Source: Oscillatoria nigro-viridis PCC 7112 | GTDB taxonomy: Bacteria > Cyanobacteriota > Cyanobacteriia > Cyanobacteriales > Microcoleaceae | NCBI RefSeq assembly: GCF_000317475.1 | Contig: NC_019729.1 | Location: 1,812,501-1,876,500 of the forward strand | Direction: 5' to 3' | Length of the DNA: 64,000 nt | Shown: piece after piece, positions 50,268 through 59,530 of the stretch | How positions within the stretch are numbered: the first letter of the stretch is position 1 | Layout of the letters: every line of letters begins with the position of its first letter | Notes under the pieces: generated by a model | Databases searched by the model: none | What the model was told of the DNA's origin: nothing | The model's input: the letters and a program-made list of their open reading frames with translations, nothing else | Made by a program: the position numbers and the translations under genes

Positions 50268-50909
50268 ATGACTGCAACCACACAACAAATTCTCGATCCA
50301 AAAACTGCAATTTATAACGAAGTTTTACCCGCCAGACATCCCTGGTCTCGCGTCATCAAAAAAGGACAAATTCTCCGCATTGTAGATTTAGGCGGCAATC
50401 AAGCAGTAGATTTTTTAGTTTACAATGCCGATGACCCTTCCGAACGCTACAGCGCCCCCGATACGATCGTCAATCAAGGCAACATCTTTGTCACTACAAA
50501 CAGCCAACTGATTTCCAACGAAGGGCGAGCCATGATGACCATAATTGCTGACTCCTGCGGGCGGCACGATACCTCCGGTGGCGCCTGTAGCTGCGAGAGC
50601 AATTCGGTGCGGTTTGGGCTAGATAAAAAATACCAGCACGCCTGTGTTGAAAATTTCCTCGCCGCAATTCTTCCCTACGGTTTGGGCAAGCGAGATTTAG
50701 TCAGCAATATCAACTTCTTTATGAATGTTCCGGTTAGCGAAGATGGCACGCTTGAAATTGTTGACGGTATCTCCGATCCGGGAAGTACAGTTGATTTGCG
50801 AGCCGAAATGAACGCGCTGGTTGCTATTTCTAACTGCCCGCAAATGAACAATCCTTGCAATGCTTACAATCCTACGCCGATTCAATTGATTGTTTGGGAT
50901 GCTGTGTAA
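50268..50909 (+). CDS. carboxyguanidine deiminase subunit (second DUF1989 protein)
   Basis: The 213-residue partner has the same fold blocks as the previous gene product: ARHPWSRVIKKGQILRIVDL, DSCGRHDTSGGACSCESN, and VAISNCPQMNNPCNAYNPTP. The conserved Cys/His/Asp residues suggest a metal site. The two proteins should form a heteromer. In typical loci the guanidine carboxylase gene would come next. Here the operon ends, and a small gene on the other strand overlaps its last 28 bp. Confidence 0.9.
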   Translation: MTATTQQILDPKTAIYNEVLPARHPWSRVIKKGQILRIVDLGGNQAVDFLVYNADDPSERYSAPDTIVNQGNIFVTTNSQLISNEGRAMMTIIADSCGRHDTSGGACSCESNSVRFGLDKKYQHACVENFLAAILPYGLGKRDLVSNINFFMNVPVSEDGTLEIVDGISDPGSTVDLRAEMNALVAISNCPQMNNPCNAYNPTPIQLIVWDAV

Positions 50910-51187
50910 ATGTAGGGTGGGCGCTGCCTCCGCAATTTTTTTAGGGGCGGGCTAGAAGCTAATTGTTTTTGGTTGCCATATGTACTTAGAAGATTGGCCG
51001 CACTTCTTAATTTACGGGCGGCAGCTTCACCTCCAAAATCTCCAGAAATTATATTGAAAACGCCAATAAATTCTTCCACTTCATTGAACTGATTCTTCAA
51101 TAAAGCAGTTACAGTCAGATCGTAAATAGCTTTTGCTGCCCAAGCACCTTGACCAACTTTCGAGGATTTTTCGAGATAGTTTGTCAT
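50882..51187 (-). CDS. small hypothetical protein
   Basis: I choose the ATG at 51187 (ATGAGG lies 9-14 nt upstream) over the one at 51202. The 101-residue product begins MTNYLEKSSKVGQGAWAAKA with a helical body (LTVTALLKNQFNEVEEFIGV) and a probably read-through C-terminal tail that overlaps the convergent DUF1989 gene. I do not recognise a family. It is 32 bp downstream of the dioxygenase gene on the same strand, so co-transcription is likely. Confidence 0.5.
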   Translation of the reverse strand: MTNYLEKSSKVGQGAWAAKAIYDLTVTALLKNQFNEVEEFIGVFNIISGDFGGEAAARKLRSAANLLSTYGNQKQLASSPPLKKLRRQRPPYIYTASQTIN

Positions 51188-51219
51188 ATTTGCTAACCTC
51201 ATGTCATGTGTTGAAATAT

Positions 51220-52029
51220 TTAGTTCATTCTAGTTCTGAGTAGTAATCTGTTAAAATCAGCGAATGATGACCTACCGTGTAAGAATCTGTGATTGTCAAG
51301 AAAGGTGATTTCGTTAGGTAATGATATAAAACGAAATCGATGAGGAGTTGATTGAATAAAAAGATCGAGCAAATCAAGATTTTCATGAAAAGCTGCAACT
51401 CGACCATGTTCTATTAGAGACAATCCAGCTTTGAGAGTATCATACCTATATCTAATCAAAGGGCTTACTGAAACCTGCTTTGCTTGTATAGATGCTGGCT
51501 TAGAAGATTCCTGAACAACACTTGGAATAGCAATAGGAAAACTTTCATTTCTGATAAACTCGACAACTCTACTTCCCATAGCAGTACATTTTATATCTTC
51601 TAAAATCTTCCTAAAGTCAACTATTTCTGTATAGCCACCACCGCAATGAGCTTGGCGTATTGCCATCAAAGCAATGAATCTTTCAGGCTGATTCCTATAT
51701 TGAGAATCTGTATGAAGTGGAGCGTGTTGATTGTGTTCCGAAAAAGTCTTGAGAGCAGAAGTAGATAATTGAGATTTGATTTGCCAAACAAAGTCATTCT
51801 TGCCAGGATTATGAGGTACTAGAGTACCGATCGATGAGCAGAGTTGACTTAAACTTAAAAATAAACTTGAGCGCTCTACATCAGAGCTACCCTCTACATT
51901 TTGCAAGATTAGAAAACCATGTGCATCAACATATCTTCTAATCCAAATGCCTAGCTCTTTTTGGCAACTAATTTTTTTGAGTAAGTACCGATAGTCAAAC
52001 ACATAATTTTTGTGAATCATGCTATACAT
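51220..52029 (-). CDS. TauD/TfdA-like Fe(II)/2-oxoglutarate dioxygenase
   Basis: The 269-residue protein has the two iron-binding ends of the family: HTDS (in HAPLHTDSQYRNQPERF) as the HxD motif, and a distal His with the 2-oxoglutarate-binding Arg in FLDNHRFLHGRSSF ... RLLLRTRMN. It resembles the clavaminate-synthase/TauD superfamily used in sulfonate breakdown or amino-acid hydroxylation in specialised metabolism. Codon use looks more AT-rich than that of the flanking operons. The substrate is unknown. Confidence 0.8.
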   Translation of the reverse strand: MYSMIHKNYVFDYRYLLKKISCQKELGIWIRRYVDAHGFLILQNVEGSSDVERSSLFLSLSQLCSSIGTLVPHNPGKNDFVWQIKSQLSTSALKTFSEHNQHAPLHTDSQYRNQPERFIALMAIRQAHCGGGYTEIVDFRKILEDIKCTAMGSRVVEFIRNESFPIAIPSVVQESSKPASIQAKQVSVSPLIRYRYDTLKAGLSLIEHGRVAAFHENLDLLDLFIQSTPHRFRFISLPNEITFLDNHRFLHGRSSFADFNRLLLRTRMN

Positions 52030-52154
52030 ACATTTTTAAAGTTATTTTTTGATAGTAAAGTCATATAAAATATCAGATTGCAGATTATTTGAAGAATCAT
52101 CATTTCAATATTTCCGGCAATACAACAATCGTTGCTCTGCTATTTATGAGACAT

Positions 52155-52436
52155 TCAATCTATTGGTAGTAACGAACGAAAGCTGTCCAATTCTGGAAAG
52201 ACCCGTAACAAATCTTGAGTTCGCCATTCATTGAGAAATTCGCCATCAGCTTTGCCATCAGAGACCAAGCGCTCCTGCTTGACAAGGTATTTATAACCGT
52301 TGGAAAGAGTTACTAACAAGTTAAAGTTTTTAGCGGCAACTGAATCTACATGAAAGAGGTCTGGCTCTGTATCGGTACAGAGCTCTACATCTCTTAAATA
52401 CTTGGCAACGTTATGGGAACTTAAAAGAAGTGCCAT
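52155..52436 (-). pseudogene. N-terminal fragment of an APH-like phosphotransferase
   Basis: The 93-residue frame (NFNLLVTLSNGYKYLVKQERLV, GEFLNEWRTQDLLRVFPELDS) matches the ATP-binding N-lobe of aminoglycoside-phosphotransferase-like kinases, with the nucleotide Lys in LVKQER. It ends just after the N-lobe, and the catalytic HGD/DFE part is absent because the dioxygenase gene begins soon after. It is probably a truncated remnant. Confidence 0.6.
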
Positions 52437-53149
52437 TGTTCAAAAATATGCAAATCAATTTGTGCGATCGGGAAATTTCGTAATTGTCAATATCTTAGAC
52501 AATCGGAGTAAGTTTATCTCTTAAGTTGAGGCGAGTTTTTAGCTAAAACATTCAAAATTATGTCTGCTAATTTATGCAAATTGTTCAAAAGCTGCTCAAT
52601 TGAATAAGTAAGGGCGATCGAGCTAGCTAACAGCCAGAGGCGATCGCATTTGAGGACTGAATTTTAGAACTGGAGGGCGATCGCAGTCGATTGTGGGACA
52701 ATGCAATGACAGAGGCAACCAGCCAGATATTCTGGGACTGCCTGTGAGGTCTAGCGCCCCACTTTTGGAGGAATGCGCCCAGAAGCTGGACTGTTGTAAC
52801 TCCAACTCAAGCAGTTATGTCTCAAGAGTTAGACACCAGCCCCACTTTCAGCCTCAGCACGGGGGCAAGCAACAGATGCACTGCTACTGCCTTGCTCAGA
52901 GACAATGCTGCATCCCCAACTCAGAGCTACCCGCATAAATGTCGGCTGACGACACCAATAAGTTAGTAGCACACTTTAGAGGACGCTCTTCCAGCCACTA
53001 TGCTTCAGTCGCCCAATTTCCCCCATGACTCCGAGTCAAAAACCTCTGAGCCTCTGTACTGGCCAACAGCTTCCTCTCCAGCGAGGCTGCTGTAAACTCA
53101 AAACTTCTGGCTCAATTCCTCCTTTATTGTTCTTCGATAACAAACTAAG
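52437..53149. promoter_or_regulatory. long upstream region of the CHAT-CHASE2 operon
   Basis: The 713-bp gap has AT-rich sequence at 52440-52600, HIP1 sites (GCGATCGC, e.g. near 52643 and 52678), and no recognisable gene; a 48-codon frame at 52816-52962 (MSQELDTSPTFSLSTGASN) has no supporting features. It must contain the promoter for the following operon. It includes no strong ribosome-binding site near 53150. Confidence 0.45.
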
Positions 53150-54811
53150 ATGACCAACCCTTCTCACCAGGGAAATATTCCCCGACTGCCGGAACGTCAA
53201 AATTACACCGACGAATTTTGCACCTATCTCAGGCTGAATACCAGCAAAAATGCCCAGATTATTGAGTGGCACAACCAGAATCATCTCAGAACCAATTTTA
53301 ATTTGTATCAACAACGCAACCCAGAATTTGCACAGTTATGTTCTCAGCAAAATTACAGCAAAAATCTAGCACTCTATTGGAGAAAAATAGCAATTAATGC
53401 GGCATCAATCCCTCAAGAATGGGAACCAAAAAATCGCCAGAAGCTAGCCTTAGAACACTTGGTTTGTTACCTTCAAAAAAACTGCTATTATGCAGCAAGA
53501 GAAGCCTCCAGAGCCTCACAGGAGCAGCTTTGGGACGAGTATCTCTCCTCTGCTCGCATTTTTATCTACAATCCTGACAATCTGTGCCGCCTGTTACAAT
53601 CCTATGATTGCGATCGTCAGGCTTCTCTAGATACCTACATTCAAGCTGCCTTGAGCCAAGATATCCGAGATAAAATGTCTGTAGGTAAGTTTTCGCCGTG
53701 GCGAATGCTAGTTAAAAAATCCGATAAACTGCTTCGGGAAGCCCTAGAAACTTCTGCGATTCCAGAACCAACAATTACCCAATGTATCTTTGCACGCAAA
53801 TGTTTTAAACAAGTTTATAGCTTAAACAAAGTTTATAATCCTGCGGTCAGGAAAAGAGGGGATAAATGGCACGAGGCTGATACTGAAGACTTTCGGCAGA
53901 CCGCTGAATCTTACAATGCAGAAAAGGTCCTATTGAATGCACCTCACGAAGTCTCCGCTGGCTCAAATATCAATCAAGAGCAAGTGCAAGCTTGGATGAA
54001 ATTATGTATTCAAGCATTACAAAATTACCAAAATCCCATTAACCATAACATCAACATCCCCTGGGAATCACTTGAGGAAAAAGGCGGTGAAAATTTATCT
54101 GAGTCAAATACCGAAGAATCTTTCGATATAGAAGCAAATGAAAATACTGAGTCAAATAGCAGAAAAAGCCAGCAAGTTCACTCTGCTTTTCGCAAACAGA
54201 TAGAAGAATTTAAACCAGATCAACACAAAACTCTCCTGCTTTATTATGGTTGCGGCATCAAGCAAACACAACTAGAAATTAAATTAGGAATCAGTCAATC
54301 TGCTATTTCTCGTCGCCTGAATACTATTAAAACAAAACTCATCAAAACTATGGCTGAAATGTCACAACCGGAAGTATGGTCAGAAAAGTATGTATTGCAA
54401 TGGCTGCATAAAAACTTCCGAGCTCCCCTGCATTCAGATTTAATTCACGCAGCTTTAGTTGAAGCTGTTAAAAAACTTGAATCTCAAGAGGAAACTGTTT
54501 TCCATCTTCACTATGGTCAGCAGTTAAACGTAGAAAGGATTGCGATTATGCTGGGCATGGATAACTTAGAGGTGAATGCCATACTTTCTCAATCTCAGCA
54601 AAACTTACAATCCAATTTAATTGCGGAAATTCAAAATTGGCAGCGGGATTGTGTGGACAAGTGGTTATTGCGCTTTTATCAATCTCAAGTTCGAGCTGTC
54701 TGTCGCAGTCGGAATCTCTCTCTTCAGGCTGAAGATACCTCCCAAACAGTGGATGTTATCGTTGACGAATGCTTGCAAATTCTAATGGCTAACAACAAAA
54801 AAGGAGAATAA
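53150..54811 (+). CDS. sigma-70-like regulator of a CHAT operon
   Basis: The 553-residue protein is a large divergent sigma-like or helix-turn-helix regulator. The middle part is helical and basic. Near residues 355-405 lies a probable region-4-like HTH (HKTLLLYYGCGIKQTQLEIKL then GISQSAISRRLNTIKTKLI), and a second similar HTH-like unit near 445-480 (EETVFHLHYGQQLNVERIAI, MLGMDNLEVNAILSQSQ). An acidic Ser/Asn/Glu stretch (about 318-345) separates the N-terminal half. It is followed after 3 bp by the DUF1822 gene, so it belongs to that operon. It may be a sigma factor for the operon or for the TPS/CHAT genes; regions 2.3-2.4 are not obvious, so this is tentative. Confidence 0.7.
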   Translation: MTNPSHQGNIPRLPERQNYTDEFCTYLRLNTSKNAQIIEWHNQNHLRTNFNLYQQRNPEFAQLCSQQNYSKNLALYWRKIAINAASIPQEWEPKNRQKLALEHLVCYLQKNCYYAAREASRASQEQLWDEYLSSARIFIYNPDNLCRLLQSYDCDRQASLDTYIQAALSQDIRDKMSVGKFSPWRMLVKKSDKLLREALETSAIPEPTITQCIFARKCFKQVYSLNKVYNPAVRKRGDKWHEADTEDFRQTAESYNAEKVLLNAPHEVSAGSNINQEQVQAWMKLCIQALQNYQNPINHNINIPWESLEEKGGENLSESNTEESFDIEANENTESNSRKSQQVHSAFRKQIEEFKPDQHKTLLLYYGCGIKQTQLEIKLGISQSAISRRLNTIKTKLIKTMAEMSQPEVWSEKYVLQWLHKNFRAPLHSDLIHAALVEAVKKLESQEETVFHLHYGQQLNVERIAIMLGMDNLEVNAILSQSQQNLQSNLIAEIQNWQRDCVDKWLLRFYQSQVRAVCRSRNLSLQAEDTSQTVDVIVDECLQILMANNKKGE

Positions 54812-54814
54812 AAA

Positions 54815-56272
54815 ATGTTTGAATTCACAAAAATCCAACCCTTTGAGTCTCAAATTTCTGATAGGCTGCGCTTGACTATTGACGAAGTAGACCTAGAGAC
54901 TGCTTGGCAACAAAATCAACATCACTCTAATCCTATTTCTCGCTACAATGGTTATCTCAATGGCGCTTGTTTAAATGCTTTATTTAACTGGCTTTCTGAA
55001 TGGCTGGAACCAGAGAACCCTCAACCTTTAGTCTGGCACGGTCAGGATCTTGCTAGTATTTGGGAAGTAGTCAACGGTACAGCTATTCAGATTGGTGATA
55101 GCAGACTGGTGTTTATTCCCAGTGACGAGTCAGATGTAGAAGAAATTTGTGTGCCGCAGGAATGGATTGATATTCCTAGTTGGGCTGGTGATTATTATGT
55201 GGCTGTGCAGGTGAATTTGGATGGGGATGATGACGATCGCTGTTGGCTGGAAGTCTGCGGGTTTGCGACTCATCAGCAACTGAAGCATCAAGGCAGATAC
55301 AGTGCGGGCGATCGCACTTATTCTTTAGCCATAGATGAGTTGACCGCATCTCTGACTGTCATGCAAATTACTCTAGGATTAAACTTGCAAGCAGAAGTTG
55401 CTCCCGTGCTTAATTTATCAGAGATGGAGGCGGCGAAATTATTACAGCTTTTGAGCGATTCCTCGCTATATTCTCCCCGACTGAAAGTATCCTTTGAACA
55501 GTGGGCCGCTTTCTTGGCAAATGACAAATATCGGCAATTATTGTATCACAATCGTGTAGCAAATTTTGTGCCAGTTGTCGCGAGTTCAACTCCAGCAGTT
55601 TTGCTTCAGCGCATGAAGAATTATCTCCAAGATGGCTGGAAGACAGGTGAGCAAATGTTTACAGAGATGTTGGGAAATGTAGACCAGAGTTTAGTGAATG
55701 GGAGGGTAGGAGCTTTGTCCTATAGGGACGGTAACTTTAAGAGTCACAATACCATTCCCACATTGATTGAAATTTCACAGAATAAGCGCAATCCCCAGAA
55801 TCAATTGCAGGCGATTAAATTATTAGGTGGTCTCGAACCAGGAAATCAAGAGGCGATCGCCACCCTGACTCACCTGCTGGAAACGACTGAAAATGACGCC
55901 TTGCGCCGCGAAGCATCCGTGAGTTTGGGGAAAATTGATCCGAGTAATGAGAGTGCGGGTGTCGGCATTGGTAAGACTATTAATTTAGGGATGCGCCTTG
56001 ATAGCGATCGACTTCGGCTTGTGCTGACTCTCACCCCCGAAGAAACTGATAAAATCAAGGTTCATCTGCTATTACATCCTGAGCGATCGCCAATTCTGCC
56101 ACCAAATCTGCAACTTACTATCCTAGATGAAGATGACGAAGTTTTCTTTGAAGAACAAACGGATGCTGCTGACAATCTAATTGAATATGAATTTACGGCG
56201 GCGATCGACGATTATTTCCTGGTTAAAATAGCAGTGAACGGAGTGAGCCTCAAAGAACCTTTTACTGTTTAA
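54815..56272 (+). CDS. DUF1822 family protein
   Basis: The 485-residue protein has the N-terminal DUF1822 pattern (FEFTKIQPFESQISDRLRLT, then NGACLNALFNWLSEWL and VPQEWIDIPSWAGDYYVAVQ). Around residues 308-375 there is a HEAT-like repeat pair (TIPTLIEISQNKRNPQNQLQ, then ALRREASVSLGKIDPS). The C-terminal part is beta-rich with acidic residues. No signal peptide or membrane segment is visible. The family is cyanobacterium-specific and often sits beside sigma-like and CHASE2/CHAT genes. Function is unknown; a scaffold or adaptor in the CHAT complex is an inference from position. Confidence 0.85.
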   Translation: MFEFTKIQPFESQISDRLRLTIDEVDLETAWQQNQHHSNPISRYNGYLNGACLNALFNWLSEWLEPENPQPLVWHGQDLASIWEVVNGTAIQIGDSRLVFIPSDESDVEEICVPQEWIDIPSWAGDYYVAVQVNLDGDDDDRCWLEVCGFATHQQLKHQGRYSAGDRTYSLAIDELTASLTVMQITLGLNLQAEVAPVLNLSEMEAAKLLQLLSDSSLYSPRLKVSFEQWAAFLANDKYRQLLYHNRVANFVPVVASSTPAVLLQRMKNYLQDGWKTGEQMFTEMLGNVDQSLVNGRVGALSYRDGNFKSHNTIPTLIEISQNKRNPQNQLQAIKLLGGLEPGNQEAIATLTHLLETTENDALRREASVSLGKIDPSNESAGVGIGKTINLGMRLDSDRLRLVLTLTPEETDKIKVHLLLHPERSPILPPNLQLTILDEDDEVFFEEQTDAADNLIEYEFTAAIDDYFLVKIAVNGVSLKEPFTV

Positions 56273-56303
56273 ATCAACCATCATTACCAGCCGACCAAAA
56301 CCT

Positions 56304-58667
56304 ATGAGCAAGTCAATCGTCTTAGATATCAAAACAGAGAGCAAACAGCCTTATTCTGTCAGTCTTCAAGTTGATAGTATATCCTATTCTATTTCTGGGT
56401 CGTTGCCACCAGCTACAGATGTGCTGAAAGCATCTGAAAATTTACGCTTAGCTCGCGAAAAAGCAGGTTGTGGTTCTTACCGCAAATTAGAACAGAGCAA
56501 AAAGGGGCAAATTACCAAAATTTCCGTTAAAGATTCAGCTAAGTCTGTGGAAACAAGTATGAATACTTGGTTGAATTCAGGAGATAAAAGATTTCAGCCT
56601 GTCCGGGATAAGCTCTTACAAGTCTTGAGCGCTGAGGGAGAAAATGTCAGATTAATCATTCAAACAGATGATATCGCTCTTTGGGAATTCCCTTGGCATT
56701 TGTGGGATGTTTTACATGATGCTGAAATCGAGCCAATTCTGAGCAAAGTCAACCATAAAGAACCCCATAAATACCAAGGCAAGAAAAATCAAAACCAGGT
56801 CAGAATTCTGGTTGTCATGGGAGAAGATACAGGGATCAATATTAAGGCAGATTTGAAGCTTTTGACCGAAAAGCTTCACCAAATATCTGCCTACATTAAA
56901 CCTCTGATAGCTACTTCCAACAGCGAGCTCAATGATGAGTTATGGCGACAGCATTGGGATATTTTATTCTTTGCTGGTCATAGTTCGAGCAATGCTGATT
57001 ACACCGAGGGTAAACTTGCCCTCAGTGAAGCCGAAAGCATAACAATTAAAAACTTAAAGTATGGTTTAGAAAATGCTATTCAACATGGTTTAAAATTAGC
57101 GATTTTCAATTCTTGTGACGGCATGGGATTAGTGCAGGAACTCGCTTCTCTACAAATTCCAGCAGTTATCGCCATGCGAGAGCGAGTCCCTGATGAAGTA
57201 GCTCAAAAATTTTTGGAGTATTTGTTGGACGCATTTGCTATAGAAAATAAGTCTTTGGATAAATCAGTTGGGAAAGCGCGGAAAAAACTGGATCGATTTG
57301 AGGTTAACTATCCTGGTGCTAGCTGGTTGCCGATGATTTATGAGTCTCCGGGTGTTGGGGCTCTAACTTGGATTGAGTTGTTGAGGGGAAATGAGGAAGA
57401 GCGCAAACGCTTTTCTATTTGGCGCAATCTTCAGACTGTGTTGATGGCAAGTGCGATCGCCACCGGTGCGATCGTGGGAGTGCGATCGCTACAATTCCTC
57501 GAACCTCTGGAATTACCTGCTTACGATTATTTAATGCGACAGCGCGAAGCTGAGGCTATCGATCCCCGTATCACAGTAGTTGAAATCAATCAACAAGAAG
57601 TTGATAAGTATGGTGGCTATCCGATCAAAGAATCCGCTTTAGCAGAAATCGTCAAAAAAGTAGAAAAATATAAACCAGCCGCCTTTGGGCTCGATATATC
57701 TCGCAATCAACCTAGAATCAAGGATGATATGGATATCACAGCCCGTAAAGATTGGATCGAAATTTTTAAAAGAAATAAAAACTTTTATACCGTTTGTTCC
57801 TACCAATCGTCTGCGGCAGATTATGCTCCGCTTCCTGAGTTTTCCCCGAAACAATTAATCGGTCAAGTCGGATTTGTAGATATTTTTGATAATAACATTC
57901 AAGACAATAAACATCAGACAGTTCGTCGCCAAGTCTTATCCTATGAACCCAATTATTTGCCTAAATCTTCTAAATGTATTACACCTTACAGCTTCAGTTT
58001 TTTATTAGCATTTTCATTCTTATCATCCCAGAAAATTGAACCATTACAAGTTAATCAAACTACAAAAAATTGGGAATTGGGCGGAGTAACTTTTAATCGC
58101 TTAGCCTCACACACAGGAGGTTATCAAAGCCTCGATGGCAAGAGTAGCCAAATTCTCCTCAACTACCGCGCCAATCCTAGACCCGCAAAAATAGTTTCAC
58201 TGACAGATATTTTAGAGGGAAAAGTCAGCGAAAATGCCATCAAAGATCGGGTAGTCATCGTCGGCTATACTGCGGAAGTAGCTAGAGATGATTTTGATAC
58301 TCCCTATGGCCAAATGCCAGGAGTATGGATTCATACCCACATGACAAGTCAAATTCTTAGCGCCGTGATGGATAACCCAAAACGACCTTTGTTAGGGGTG
58401 CTACCACAGTGGGGTAATCTGCAATGGGGCGATGCAGTATTTGTTTGGCTATGGGCGTTTACTGGCGGAGTGTTGGTGATATATGTTCGCCCCCGGCTGC
58501 ACTTGACAATAGTCACTTGTGTTGCTAGCGTGCTGTTATATCATATTTGTCTTGAGATGCTTAACCAGGGCAGATGGATGCCTCTAGTTCCCTCAGCCTT
58601 AGCTTTAGTAGCGACCGGCAGTGGATTAGTCATCCATAAAATATCTCAAAATCGACAGCCGGAATAA
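56304..58667 (+). CDS. membrane CHAT-CHASE2 protein
   Basis: The 787-residue protein joins an N-terminal CHAT caspase-like domain (residues about 160-360) to a CHASE2 sensor. Catalytic residues are His226 (FFAGHSSS) and Cys271 (IFNSCDG), with an SW-type strand LPMIYESPGVG at the end. A first transmembrane helix at about 371-390 leads to the extracytoplasmic CHASE2 domain (about 395-695, beginning LPAYDYLMRQREAEAIDPRI), followed by three C-terminal transmembrane helices. CHASE2 usually feeds a cytoplasmic kinase or cyclase from the C-terminus; here the effector is CHAT at the N-terminus, so a membrane signal may control proteolysis. It lies 31 bp after the DUF1822 gene in the same operon. Confidence 0.9.
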   Translation: MSKSIVLDIKTESKQPYSVSLQVDSISYSISGSLPPATDVLKASENLRLAREKAGCGSYRKLEQSKKGQITKISVKDSAKSVETSMNTWLNSGDKRFQPVRDKLLQVLSAEGENVRLIIQTDDIALWEFPWHLWDVLHDAEIEPILSKVNHKEPHKYQGKKNQNQVRILVVMGEDTGINIKADLKLLTEKLHQISAYIKPLIATSNSELNDELWRQHWDILFFAGHSSSNADYTEGKLALSEAESITIKNLKYGLENAIQHGLKLAIFNSCDGMGLVQELASLQIPAVIAMRERVPDEVAQKFLEYLLDAFAIENKSLDKSVGKARKKLDRFEVNYPGASWLPMIYESPGVGALTWIELLRGNEEERKRFSIWRNLQTVLMASAIATGAIVGVRSLQFLEPLELPAYDYLMRQREAEAIDPRITVVEINQQEVDKYGGYPIKESALAEIVKKVEKYKPAAFGLDISRNQPRIKDDMDITARKDWIEIFKRNKNFYTVCSYQSSAADYAPLPEFSPKQLIGQVGFVDIFDNNIQDNKHQTVRRQVLSYEPNYLPKSSKCITPYSFSFLLAFSFLSSQKIEPLQVNQTTKNWELGGVTFNRLASHTGGYQSLDGKSSQILLNYRANPRPAKIVSLTDILEGKVSENAIKDRVVIVGYTAEVARDDFDTPYGQMPGVWIHTHMTSQILSAVMDNPKRPLLGVLPQWGNLQWGDAVFVWLWAFTGGVLVIYVRPRLHLTIVTCVASVLLYHICLEMLNQGRWMPLVPSALALVATGSGLVIHKISQNRQPE

Positions 58668-58701
58668 GCATCCTAGACAAAAACACAACAACGAAATCCT
58701 A

Positions 58702-59448
58702 ATGCCTCGGCTATATTTCCAACTAGCTTTTGCTATCATTATTGCGCTGGCGATTATCACGATTTCTCCTATCTCTTTACAAACCTACAGTGCAATTTTT
58801 TTGAGCCAATCCCCCCCACCACCTCCTCAAACACCGCCACCGCCACCGCCACGAGATAATCAACCAAGACCGGGAACCGGACTTGACCCCACTAATCCAA
58901 ACTGTAAAAAGACAAGTAAGTCAATTACCGCTCTTGTACCTATTAAAAATCCGATCTTCACTACTTCTGAATATCCAACTTTTTTGTTCTATATTCCCTA
59001 CCATCCTGAAGATATAAACTCAGCCGAGTTTTCCCTGGTAAGTAGAGATGGGAAAAATACAATTTATCAAGCTGCTATCTCTTTGCCAAAAACACCAGGA
59101 ATTATTAGTGTTAGCCTGCCAAAATCTCCAAAATACGCTCTTGAACTCATAGAGTATTACCGTTGGTACTTCAAATTCAATTGTGAACCTTATAAGCGCT
59201 CTACAACTGACCTGTATGTGAGTGGGTTTGTCGTACGAGTACCACTCACCTCGGAACGCCAACAGCAAATCAATACAGCAACACCTGATATTTGGTATGA
59301 TTCAGTCGCCCGTTTAGCTCAGCGTTTACTTGCAAATCCTAAAGATGAAACCTTGAAAATTCAATGGATTAAGTTATTAGAATCTGGTGGATTTAAAGAT
59401 CTGGCTGAAGAACCCTTAGTTGGTAATGTGCAACTCTTGGAAAAATAA
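58702..59448 (+). CDS. DUF928 protein, exported or membrane-anchored
   Basis: The 248-residue protein has a hydrophobic signal/anchor (residues 5-27), a Pro-rich spacer (SPPPPPQTPPPPPPRD), and the DUF928 beta-sandwich (SITALVPIKNPIFTTSEYPT, FLFYIPYHPEDINSAEFSLV, PGIISVSLPKSPKYALELIE, and YYRWYFKFNCEPYKRST). It ends with a helical stretch (DIWYDSVARLAQRLLANPKD). DUF928 proteins are cyanobacterial, periplasmic in character and found beside CHASE2/CHAT genes. No catalytic site is evident. It is the last gene of the rightward operon. Confidence 0.85.
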   Translation: MPRLYFQLAFAIIIALAIITISPISLQTYSAIFLSQSPPPPPQTPPPPPPRDNQPRPGTGLDPTNPNCKKTSKSITALVPIKNPIFTTSEYPTFLFYIPYHPEDINSAEFSLVSRDGKNTIYQAAISLPKTPGIISVSLPKSPKYALELIEYYRWYFKFNCEPYKRSTTDLYVSGFVVRVPLTSERQQQINTATPDIWYDSVARLAQRLLANPKDETLKIQWIKLLESGGFKDLAEEPLVGNVQLLEK

Positions 59449-59530
59449 CTCAATAAAGTTGGGTTAACGGGGTTATCTTACTTTTTCCTAGGGTTTTGTC
59501 TCCTCGATGGTCTGATTCAGACCTATGGGA

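Noticed and set aside
43425-50909. Locus considered as urea amidolyase plus a nitrate or taurine importer
   Set aside because: The guanidine-I aptamer and the DUF1989 pair with AtzF fit guanidine degradation better; no urea carboxylase is present.
52693-52938. 81-codon plus-strand frame upstream of the sigma-like gene
   Set aside because: Cys/Gln-rich random-looking translation, no start signal; kept only in the description of the gap.
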